NCBI RefSeq assembly: GCF_030253575.1
Contig: NC_080569.1
Location: 20,573,501-20,637,500 of the forward strand
Reading direction: 5' to 3'
Length of the DNA: 64,000 nt
Source: Rhododendron vialii
Lineage: Eukaryota > Streptophyta > Magnoliopsida > Ericales > Ericaceae
A program made the translations under genes and the position numbers. Numbering within the stretch: position 1 is the first letter of the stretch; each line of letters begins with the position of its first letter. Positions 1 to 8,276 of the stretch are shown here, piece after piece. The notes below the pieces were generated by a model. The model searched no databases, was not told where the DNA came from, and saw only the letters and a list, made by a program, of their open reading frames with translations.

Positions 1-168
1 CATAATTATTTCGATTTCTCAAAGTCCCATCATTGCGAAGGTAAAACTCTGTTGCTTATCCCATTTCTCTTTTTATATGGGTAATGTGCACCCGAATGTT
101 CATTACACTTGTAGAATGTTGTGGAAGATATCAACTTTACTTGCCCCTTCAGTTTGACGAATATTCGC

Positions 169-475
169 TGTTAGGATTGTCAAACACACACACGCACGAT
201 TTACGAGTATAAACAATAAAGAAAACAACACAAAGATATACGTGGTTTCCCAAAACCGGGTACGTCCACGGGAGCGAGAGCAGCTGCTGTTCTTTATTAT
301 CATAGTATGAAATAGGGTTTACAACATAGAGTATTTATAACTACTCTATTCTAACTCTTACCGGATTTGGCCTGTATCCCAAAAATACCCTTGTACGATA
401 CCGTTATATAATTAGCCTTCTTTCTAGAACTCCTTAGTATCTCTTCATACTTAACATAGAGCCACAATTCTAACA
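169..475 (-). mobile_element. Solo LTR of a copia-type retrotransposon
   Basis: A 307-bp unit opens TGTTAGGATTGT and closes ACAATTCTAACA, so it has the TG...CA ends and short inverted termini of an LTR. The 5-mer TTCGC occurs immediately on both sides (164-168 and 476-480), a perfect target-site duplication. Read on the minus strand it has a TATAAATA box (332-339), then an AATAAA signal (292-297), in the normal LTR order. No internal retroelement sequence lies on either side, so this is a solo LTR left by LTR-LTR recombination. Copia-type is inferred from the general look of the LTR; no coding part remains to prove it. Confidence 0.85.
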
Positions 476-480
476 TTCGC

Positions 481-1840
481 ACTTAAGCTTGAGCATTTTT
501 TTATTTTTTTGATCTGCTTGAGCTTGAACGTCTTAATTTGACAACAATGAGCTGAGAACCTAAGGAAAAGTCTAGATAATTTTATTGTAGCAGTTTTATA
601 TCCTTTAATATGAATTTGATTGCCATGGAAGGGACTATAATGTCCCGTTTCAAATCGCCGTGTAGGGAGTAAAAGACAAGAATGCCCCTTAGAGAGGAAG
701 ATGCCACCAAGGTGGAGTGTTTTTTTTTCTTTTTTGGACAAAATGAAGAAAATTATATTAATAACAGCCTAACGGCACTTATATAACGGAGTTCATTACA
801 AATATTTTGGACAAAACCACCAAACTAATCATCTAAATGTAAAACGAGAACATGCAAGACAGTCGATGTCTTTTATCCCAACCCAGACATTGAGCCTGAT
901 GAAAATAGCTGCACTCACAATCAATGACAAATGAGAATACATATGCTAAAACTGTGGAAATACGGGTACTGAAACATTATAGTTTTTGGAATTACTCAAG
1001 CGGAAGCTTGCAAATGGCGCAGCTAGGGAGGGAGGTCTGGTTGTTCTTTGTCATAGTCGTGATCCAATTAATGGTGGTTTGATCCAAAATTTGTGAAGGC
1101 TAATTATGAGTTTTTTTCTTCTTTTTTTTTTTTTGAACGGCAAATTTTATTTTATTTCTAATTATGAGTTTTTTGTTTTTGAAAGGCTTCTAATTATGAG
1201 TTTGAAACGATGTTTCTTCAAAGAATTAGAAAGCTTTGAGAATTTTGCTTCCAAGACCTGTGGGAAACCTGGCACTACAGAGCTTCCATGTTAGGACACT
1301 ATTATACAATCCAATTATATGGACCCATTGTTAAGATTGTCAACATTATTCATTCGGATCGGAGACCAAATACATACTAATCATCTAGCCAGGGGGCAAC
1401 CAAATTGTCGGACCTAAAATCAATTGGTGTTGGGAAATGTTTCAATTAAGTCTTTTATGGCATTCAACATCACACCCACACGTCTATTTTTAGAGTGGTC
1501 ACAGAAAGTAATATTGTGTAACCAAATCTATGGGGGCACTCCGGCCCAACACAAATGATCTAATCCCGTAATCTACAAGTACTAATCTCTGGTAATTTAT
1601 ACGACCCTTGGCCCATGAATCATCAAGCCACCTAATACAATCTTTTCAAATAGTATTTCTAAAAACTGAAGTCTTGAGTGTTGAGTTGCACTGTTGCCTA
1701 TTTGATTGAGATTAACCAAAAGTTGATGAACTTTGAAAGGGAATGGAGAGAACAAAATCCCATTCACAAGGAGAAAGGACTAAAAAGGTTGAATAAACTG
1801 TAATAGTATAGTTTTAGTTGTTTAAACTGTGGGTCATACT
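481..1840. other. AT-rich intergenic stretch
   Basis: I see no supportable gene here. Short open frames lack family motifs and have low-complexity composition. Around 1106-1200 the phrase TAATTATGAGTTT recurs three times, which looks like slippage rather than a functional element. Confidence 0.5.
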
Positions 1841-1990
1841 CGGTACACACCCCCATACCATATGTATCCATATAACCAAACCATTGAGTGGCATAATCAA
1901 ACCATTGAGAGGCGTAACCAAACGGAAGTGTTTGGTTACACCTCTCAATGATTTGGTTATACGGGTGTATATGGAATGGGGGGTGTACCG
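1841..1990. mobile_element. 150-bp foldback (MITE-like) element
   Basis: The ends are inverted copies: CGGTACACACCCCC at the left and GGGGGGTGTACCG at the right. The arms continue inward with CAAACCATTGAG-type blocks that pair with CTCAATGATTTGG-type blocks. The centre lies near 1923. Because the arms pair, both strands carry similar 60-residue open frames, which are artefacts of the palindrome. No convincing target duplication was seen, so the superfamily is unassigned. Confidence 0.65.
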
Positions 1991-2061
1991 TAGCATTTGA
2001 GGCCCTGGATCCTATGAAAGCTGTTTTGTTGATACACATATAGTGATTGCATCGATGTGCA

Positions 2062-2727
2062 TTACACAGCAACGAGTTGTTGTTTTTGAGCTCCAATCCT
2101 GATTTCTTCCTTTATCTTCCTTATGAACTCATCGATTTTCCTGTTTAATTCTTCAGTACTCACGTTCACTTCATTCCCTTCATCCTCTGCTGATGATGGT
2201 GGAATCGAAGGCTCACCTCCTCCTCCTCCTCCTTCTTCTTCTGTTCCTGTTATCAGAGGTGGACTCTCTCCTCCTCGAATGCTCAAAGATCCATTCTCCT
2301 CTTCTTCTTCTACTTCTGTGTTGGAGACATTCTCCAGAGGTTCCATAGCACATCCAATGATGGATTCCTTATCATCAACCGATGCTTCCGTTTCGGCCAC
2401 TGCCTTCACCACATCTTCTGTAAAATCAGGACTAGGCATAGAGTTGGTCGTAAAGCTCAGGCTTTTCACGAGAATGGCCACTATACCATTGCAAATAAGG
2501 AATATGTACTTTCTGTCAAGGGCCTGGCTTAAAATCGGGAAAAGCAACGTGGAGGAGTGAAATTTCAAGTAGTGGGAAAAATGTGAGCTGGGTGAGGAGG
2601 AGCAAGAGAGAAAAAGGAATGAAAGAAAGGAGAGCGAAACGAGAAACTGCAAAGCCTTCTTAAGGAGCTGATTGTAGTTGTTGAACCAGCTAGTAGATTG
2701 AAGCTCTTGTATCTGATTTTCATCCAT
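2062..2727 (-). CDS. DUF4408/DUF761-type plant protein, 221 aa
   Basis: This single-exon gene encodes 221 residues. The N-terminal half is hydrophobic, with membrane-like stretches at about 25-45 and 70-90. The motif KYIFLICNGIVA fits the DUF4408 region of a plant family that includes PAMP-induced A70-like proteins. The middle is acidic and Gly/Ser/Pro-rich. The last 30 residues (EELNRKIDEFIRKIKEEIR) match the C-terminal DUF761 signature, a basic amphipathic helix. The start at 2727 is the first ATG after a good TATA box about 145 bp upstream. The biochemical function of the family is unknown; members are often stress-responsive, but I see no proof of that here. A 145-residue plus-strand open frame overlaps it and is a shadow. 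Confidence 0.8.
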   Translation of the reverse strand: MDENQIQELQSTSWFNNYNQLLKKALQFLVSLSFLSFLFLSCSSSPSSHFSHYLKFHSSTLLFPILSQALDRKYIFLICNGIVAILVKSLSFTTNSMPSPDFTEDVVKAVAETEASVDDKESIIGCAMEPLENVSNTEVEEEEENGSLSIRGGESPPLITGTEEEGGGGGGEPSIPPSSAEDEGNEVNVSTEELNRKIDEFIRKIKEEIRIGAQKQQLVAV

Positions 2728-2871
2728 CTGTGAAAAAATCAGAAGGTAAGTTGATATGGTAGAGGAATATGTGTTTTGTGGGGAGATGAGTTTTGAAGAG
2801 TTGTATGTATAACGTGTTGGGTACTTGAGGAGGTTTTTTTGGAGACTTGTAGAGTGAATGAATGTGGTGCC

Positions 2872-2881
2872 TTTTATATAG
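2872..2881 (-). promoter_or_regulatory. TATA box of the DUF761-type gene
   Basis: On the minus strand the sequence reads CTATATAAAA, about 145 bp upstream of the ATG at 2727. This implies a 5' UTR of roughly 110 nt. Confidence 0.6.
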
Positions 2882-3654
2882 AGGTTTCTGAACTGCTATA
2901 GTTAGATGGGTTGTGCTATTATATTATGTTTGGACAACTAATTATTGGGATCCCGGAATATTACGTGGCATCGATTGCGTGGAACTCCAACCAATGAGTT
3001 ATCGCAGCACACGCTATGTGAATCATCCTTGTTTCTTAACAAACCAACGAAAGCGTGTATTGATGTCTACCTTTTGTAAAATTTATCGCTACCCGCTTTA
3101 TTAGGAGTACCGTGTGAAAATGCCACAAGGTACTCCGACTGCGTCCATAATTACTCTGTTTGGACAGGAGGCCAAAGTCGGTCAATTCCTTTATAGAGAA
3201 CCTTTTGGAAAGAAATTCTTGTAAATCAGAATATCTTTATTGGAGCATCTTTGAAGTTTCTAGCTGCATTTTACGTCCATAGAAGGGCAAGATTGTCGGA
3301 CTCAAGATGTTTGGCCACCGTCAGAGGGTCCGAGATCTGTGTGGATCGCCTAAATACTTATCCACATATGGCCTTGGAAGTTCAGGTGTGATACAGTTCC
3401 TTGAGGCCCTGTTTACCTACTCCCCTTGCAACAATTGCTAAATTCTGGCTAGCAATTTTATCTAACAATCAACCCCATAAACATATGGAATATACAACAG
3501 TTAAAGATAAGTGATATTGGTGCTCCATTCATCACTATTAGTCCAGTGAGATTGCCCTGTCATATTATACGTTCTTAATAATTTTTGCGCAGGAAGACTG
3601 TGTCAGCAATACACGAGAGTGTTGAGAGATAAAAGCCGTCGGAAGTGAAAACTC
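2882..3654. other. Intergenic, no recognised feature
   Basis: Mixed-composition intergenic DNA. The open frames are short and carry no family motif. Confidence 0.4.
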
Positions 3655-3765
3655 AAGAATTGTGTTGCCATTCTCTCCTTTAGAAGGGTTAAGGTTGCGT
3701 ACATCCAATCCTTCCCCAAACCGTGCAATAACGAGAGTCTAGTGCACTAGATAACCCTTTAGTCA
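3655..3765 (+). mobile_element. Possible SINE 3'-end relic (Au-like)
   Basis: The stretch contains GGTTGCGTACATCCAATCC, a CTTCCCCAAACC block, then AGTGCACTAGATAACCCTTT. This order resembles the 3' half of tRNA-derived Au-type SINEs of angiosperms (GCGTACAT... CCCC... GTGCAC... CCCTTT). The tRNA-like head is not recognisable, so at best this is a degraded partial copy. The assignment rests on remembered family features, not on a search. Confidence 0.35.
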
Positions 3766-3795
3766 ATGACAACGAAAAATCAGTCATCCTAATAA

Positions 3796-3827
3796 ATATC
3801 CAAGACTGTCCCAACATTTACACCTAC
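3796..3827 (+). repeat. Exact 32-bp direct repeat, copy 1
   Basis: A 32-bp segment beginning ATATCCAAGACTGTCCC recurs exactly at 4217-4248, 421 bp downstream. The interval holds a GAGCTCGAGCTTGGCTCG-type repetitive segment (about 3905-3985) and a small tandem repeat (4040-4103). Confidence 0.8.
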
Positions 3828-4039
3828 CGTCAGTGCGATGAACAGATACTAGAGTTTCATATTCTGTTACTAGTTATATGCAAAGTTATATGAGGAAGCC
3901 ACGAGTGGAGCTCGAGCTTGGCTCGATTAAAAAACGAGTTGAGCCGAGACAAGACACAAGCTACTCGCGAGCAGCTCGATTTTTTTACAGCCTTAATTGC
4001 ATGTTCGTTGTCAAATTACTGTTGAACAGAAAGACAGTT

Positions 4040-4103
4040 CATCAATTAACAGATGCACGATCACATTCATTCATCAGTTAACAGATGCACAATCACATTC
4101 ATT
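4040..4103 (+). repeat. Two tandem 32-bp units
   Basis: ATCARTTAACAGATGCACRA followed by TCACATTCATT occurs twice in tandem with only a few differences. Confidence 0.7.
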
Positions 4104-4216
4104 TTCTCAAAGTAGAGACATATTCGGAGATCAGAAAGTAAATCCGGGAAACAAACACATCAAACAACTCAAACAGGCAAACGATAGGAACGACGTGAGT
4201 TCGTATATAACTTTGC

Positions 4217-4248
4217 ATATCCAAGACTGTCCCAACATTTACACCTAC
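4217..4248 (+). repeat. Exact 32-bp direct repeat, copy 2
   Basis: Second copy of the 32-bp segment at 3796-3827, with no mismatch. Confidence 0.8.
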
Positions 4249-4475
4249 AATGTTATATGGAAATGCTCCTTCGAATGACTCTTACAATACTGTAAGTAGA
4301 AATCAATCGAACATAAATACTACTTTCTGAATTCAAAACATGTTATTCAAAATATAGTGTGACAGCGTAGAAGATTCACGGTTGGCTGCTCCTCTTAGAA
4401 GATCTACAGAGACAGCTGTAAATCAGCACATACGTGTGTTGGGTAGAAGATCACGTTTTGATACCGTCCGATCAA

Positions 4476-4814
4476 TTATAGCCGATCAAAGTGATCAGGC
4501 CATAAGAATGCACCCATAGCATAAGCCCTTTTCTCATCAAGGGTACCCTTAAAGCATAAACCGTACTCTTTCAGTAGCACGTCCACCTTCGACGCTTCCA
4601 TCTTCTCGTAATCTGCCTTTTTGTAGCGAGGGTAATGCAGAGGCATTTGGAACCCTGAAGGATACATCTCCACACTAGGAATCCCCACCCCATCAACCTG
4701 ATTTTCGTTCGAAAGCTTCTTACCCTTGCCTCCTTTTTGGGCTATTTCTTCATCATTTGGGTGCCCGAAAACGATGGCCATATATGTTGAGCGAAGCAGC
4801 CATTTCAAGCCCAT
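4476..4814 (-). CDS. DUF7722-type plant protein, about 112 aa
   Basis: This small gene has no known function. The C-terminal half carries a conserved plant block: FQMPLHYPRYKKADYEKM, then LLKEYGLCFKGTLDEKRA and AMGAFLWPD just before the stop. That block matches the short DUF7722 family as I know it. I place the start at 4814 (MGLKWLLRS...) because relatives begin with a similar hydrophobic Met-x-Leu-x-Trp-Leu-Leu stretch. Upstream in-frame ATGs at 4901 and 4955 would add residues partly encoded by an (AT)n microsatellite and are less likely. No intron is needed. Confidence 0.7.
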   Translation of the reverse strand: MGLKWLLRSTYMAIVFGHPNDEEIAQKGGKGKKLSNENQVDGVGIPSVEMYPSGFQMPLHYPRYKKADYEKMEASKVDVLLKEYGLCFKGTLDEKRAYAMGAFLWPDHFDRL

Positions 4815-4896
4815 GCCTCTCTCCAGTCTCCACCATATGGGAGAGAAACATGTGACAAAGAAGTTGAAATTTTCTTCAGCCAAGTTCAAGAAACTG

Positions 4897-4900
<4 letters not shown>

Positions 4901-4931
<31 letters not shown>
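4901..4931. repeat. (TA)n microsatellite
   Basis: About 15 TA units just upstream of the DUF7722-type gene. It lies where core promoter elements would be expected, so length variation could affect expression; that is inference. Confidence 0.85.
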
Positions 4932-4933
<2 letters not shown>

Positions 4934-5051
4934 AGAGAGACAACGTATTAAACAATGAGTCATTTAGAAACCCATACGGAGTTATGTTGTGGGTTGTTTC
5001 TTTGAAGGGTTAGCTTAGATGGGTATTTACAATGCGTTTAAATGAGTGTTG

Positions 5052-5441
5052 CTATATGTACCGACCACGGGGAGGGAAAACGTACCGACGGCCGCCGGCG
5101 GGCCGTCTCCGGCCACCGGACGGCCGATCCGAGCCGTTCAAAAATTCTAAAAAATAAAACCGAGGGGGTCAACGCGGGAATCAAGGGCATCCGAGGTGTT
5201 TAGGGTGCTTGATCAAAGCACCCTTTTTTCGTGTATATATGTGCGTGCACATATATACACGAAAAAAGGGTGCTTTGATCAAGCACCCTAAACACCTCGG
5301 ATGCCCTTGATTCCCGCGTTGACCCCCTCGGTTTTATTTTTTAGAATTTTTGAACGGCTCGGATCGGCCGTCCGGTGGCCGGAGACGGCCCGCCGGCGGC
5401 CGTCGGTACGTTTTCTCTCCCCCAATGGTCGGTACTCATAG
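5052..5441. mobile_element. 390-bp near-perfect palindromic foldback element
   Basis: The sequence is symmetric about 5245-5246. The arms at 5081-5244 and 5247-5410 are almost exact reverse complements with a 2-nt spacer. The outer termini GTACCGACCA (5058) and TGGTCGGTAC (5426-5435) also pair. The distal arms are very GC-rich (CGGCCGCCGGCGGGCCGTC) and the proximal arms AT-rich, unlike the surrounding DNA. It codes for nothing. It is most simply a non-autonomous foldback or long-TIR DNA transposon. The target duplication is not clear. Confidence 0.8.
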
Positions 5442-5749
5442 ATTTTTCGGCGTTTAAATAGGCCAACTCATCAGTCATAATTAACGTAGTGAGAAATGTA
5501 ATCTGTAGCTTTCTTACGAAATCATCATCCAGTTACTTGGCGTGATGCTCATCAATTATTACAAGTATTTTTTTTAAAAAGCAAATTAAGGTTTTTAAAA
5601 CCGTGAATCTAGGTCTGATTAAGGGTTTAAAACCCTTTGCCTATCTACGTTTTGGGGTATCTTGGGGGAAGCTACTTGCACAGCTAAGCTAACTAGCCTG
5701 TGGAGGAAGCGATTCGGAAAGGTCAAAAAAGAACCCTGCTAATCACACA
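5442..5749. other. Intergenic, no recognised feature
   Basis: AT-rich intergenic DNA between two foldback elements. No gene or motif is supported. Confidence 0.4.
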
Positions 5750-6108
5750 TGCATTTGTGTACAGATTGTGCACAGATTTTATTGTGAGGTCTATCACGGG
5801 TTCTGCACAAATGATCTGAGTCGTTCATTAAATATAAAATATTTTTTAAGAGTCTTTGAAAAAAATCAGCTCAATCTAATACTTATAAATGTTCAATCCA
5901 ATCATCTAAATTTTCATTTAGATTTTTAGGTGATGAAAAGTTAGATGATGTGATCAAGCACCTATAGGTATTGGATTGAGTTGATTTTTTATGAGAACCC
6001 TTGAAAAAATATTTTATATTTAATGAACAAATCGAATAATTTGTGTAAGATCCGTGATAGGCCCCACAACAAAATCTATGCACAAATTATCTATGTGGAC
6101 AAATTTAT
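5750..6108. mobile_element. About 350-bp inverted-repeat MITE
   Basis: The left half (TGCACAGATTTTATTGTG..., then CATTAAATATAAAATATTTT) is repeated in reverse complement in the right half, ending near 6105 with similarity of very roughly 80%. The centre is near 5925. It is non-coding. The inner module around GATCTGAGTCGTTCATTAAA also appears in other elements of this window (see findings). Confidence 0.7.
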
Positions 6109-6329
6109 CGGTAAAGAAGCTATCCTAGGCCTAACCCTTGACAATGTTGACATAGACTTACAGGCAGCAGTGCCGCCTAGACCGGCCTGAAACGACTATG
6201 AGTAAACTCCTTCCTTTCTTTTATACGGCCATTCTTTGCGGATGGAATCCTTAGTTTCACCTTCCGGTGGGCTGTTGATCCCTCCCTTTCTTTTTCACTG
6301 CCGAAATCAGGTCTTTTTTAGGGCATTTG

Positions 6330-6648
6330 GTGTACACCAACTATACAACATTGATCCTACAAAAAATAATTGAAGCTATTCAAATTGTTTAAAATATTTT
6401 CTAAAGGATTTTTATAAAAAATTCAGCTCAATCAGTTATCGGTAAAGGATTTGCTCAATTCATTCAATTTTTGGTCCCTGCAAATTCAAGGACCGAAAAT
6501 TGAACGAACTGATCAAGCTCTTACCGATATTCCCCAGAGCTGGTTTTGTAAGAGCACCCTTAAAAAAAATATTTTAAACAAATTCAACGTCTCAAATTAT
6601 TTTCCCACACTATCCATTGTACATTTGGTGTTGACTATGTGGTGTACC
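6330..6648. mobile_element. About 320-bp inverted-repeat MITE
   Basis: Terminal segments TGTACACCAACTATAC and GACTATGTGGTGTACCC are inverted relatives. Inner blocks (GTTTAAAATATTTT, then CAGCTCAATCAGTTATCGGT) pair with counterparts near 6520-6590. The arms are diverged, so this is an older copy. Confidence 0.6.
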
Positions 6649-6659
6649 CATATTTTTTT

Positions 6660-7011
6660 TTCCCCCTGAAAAAACGATCCAAAAATCAGTACAACTGATG
6701 AATATTAAGCGGGGCTAAATTAATATTTTGTCATTTTAGGTTGTCCTTTTTGCATTTTTATAGTAAGATCCATGTTAAATTTTTTTTGATTATCATTCCT
6801 CTCAGTGTAAGGATCCTAAGCAGAAAAAAAAATAATAATTTATGACCACAAACAAAAGGAATAATCATAACACACCCAAAAAATTTGAAACAATTGTCTT
6901 TATTATTTTTACTGTCGTTTTATCAAAACTTTCTACAATTTGGTCCACATTTTTATAATTTTTTGATTTCTTTTGTTCAAAATACATGTGTAAAAGTCAT
7001 AATTTTTTTAT
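6660..7011. other. AT-rich intergenic, no gene
   Basis: Poly-A and poly-T-rich DNA. No coding sequence is supported. Confidence 0.4.
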
Positions 7012-7082
7012 TTTTTTGATTCCTCTCATCAGAACGAATCAATATTACATAAAAACTTGATACAAAACTAATAACTATGCAA
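7012..7082 (+). repeat. Diverged copy of a dispersed AT-rich repeat
   Basis: TTTTTTTGATTCCTCTCATC... followed by CAAAACTAATAACTATGC resembles the repeats at 45603-45855 and 46624-46882. It directly abuts the left LTR of the Tat element. Confidence 0.45.
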
Positions 7083-7084
7083 AT

Positions 7085-7681
7085 TGTCGGGGTTCGATTT
7101 GTCAGGACCTAGATCATGTTTGTGGCTTGGTTCCTTCCTTCACCGCTCCTGCCGCCGGACCTGCAACAGGTCACTAGGGCTTTTACAGCCCAGTGACCCT
7201 CCGATGATCAAGTTAGATCTCAGGGGTGAAGTTTAGGTCTAGGGATAGGGAAGAACGGCTTACCTCCAAAGATGAGTGTCCCTTTGTATTTATAGACCTA
7301 GGTTTGCTTGCCCTCCAAGCTAGCGCGTGAAGAGTACGCTCGGGTAACCGTCTCGGATGACGTCATATATGACGACAGGAGCGAAAACGGTTACGGAGCA
7401 CAAGACCAGATCTGACCACAATGATTACGTTTGCCACATAACCCCTTTGATCCTCTTTGGTATAACAAACTTTCCCTACACGAGCTCTGCGCGAACGTCC
7501 ATACAAATATATTGCATGTTGCTGGCAGCTTATTGAGGCAGGCACAGAGGGATCCTCTGCTGAACGGTTACCCGAACAATACGCCGTAATCCATTTATGT
7601 TGACTCGGGATCGAATCCCTCTCAAGACCTCAGTTTACAGTATCTGGTACGGTTATCGGGCTTGAAACCGAAGCCACCACA
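7085..7681 (-). repeat. 3' LTR of the Tat-lineage element
   Basis: On the minus strand it begins TGTGGTGGCTTCGG (7681) and ends CGAACCCCGACA (7085), giving TG...CA ends and 597 bp. A purine-rich AAGGGGCTAT tract precedes it in element orientation, as a polypurine tract should. A TATAAATA box lies at 7294-7287 on the minus strand, fixing the orientation. The partner LTR is lost with the truncated half, so the boundary rests on these signals alone. Confidence 0.65.
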
Positions 7682-8061
7682 ATAGCCCCTTAACTCACTG
7701 GAGCATCGGCTCTCTGCTTTAGGGAGTTAATCTCTTCCGTGAACCGTCAAGCTTTGACTTTCAACACATAATTCACCGAAGAGAATAGCGACATCGGTGA
7801 TTATCAGAACGCTAGCCCCAGCACTAGGAGCCACGTGCTGAGCACCGTCGAGGACACTAATACCACGAGCTGTCTTGGCATGTGCTACATCAGTTGATTG
7901 GTACGGGCCGTCCCTTCGGGGACACGCGTCAAGGACTTAGTGGCTCGCTGATTCGGCGTTCTGACATTAGCGCAGAACTTTCGCTCCTGTCCGTCAAATG
8001 GTGCCACGTGTCGGCAATCCAACGGCTCGGTGCACAACGCTTCGTTTCCCTCGCGCCCTAT

Positions 8062-8100
8062 TAAACCACTCGAGTATAAAAGAGGGAGAGAGAGAGGGGA
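8062..8100 (+). promoter_or_regulatory. Promoter of the Tat antisense gene
   Basis: GAGTATAAAAGAGGG (about 8072-8086) is a strong plus-strand TATA box lying outside the LTR. A purine-rich leader and then a probable 5' UTR intron with donor CTCAG/GTATGA near 8199 follow. The antisense gene therefore seems to have its own promoter, separate from the LTR promoter, which faces the other way. Confidence 0.55.
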
Positions 8101-8276
8101 CAGGAAGCTTCTCTCTGTTTCGAAGTCGAGCCGCCGTCGCCCTCTTCTTTTTTATCAAGATTTTGAGCATTTTGGTTGGGGATCTTCTCACGAATCTCAG
8201 GTATGATGGTTTCCTTGCGTTAGTCTTCAATTTTTGATCGTTTTCGTTAAGTTTTTCGTTGCTTTTCGCATGCATT

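Noticed and set aside
1764-2096. 110-codon minus-strand open frame
   Set aside because: It runs through the foldback element and shows repeated NGL phrases due only to the palindrome.
2123-2560. 145-codon plus-strand open frame
   Set aside because: It is antisense to the DUF761-type gene; its Ser/Pro-rich composition comes from the Glu/Gly codons of the real gene.
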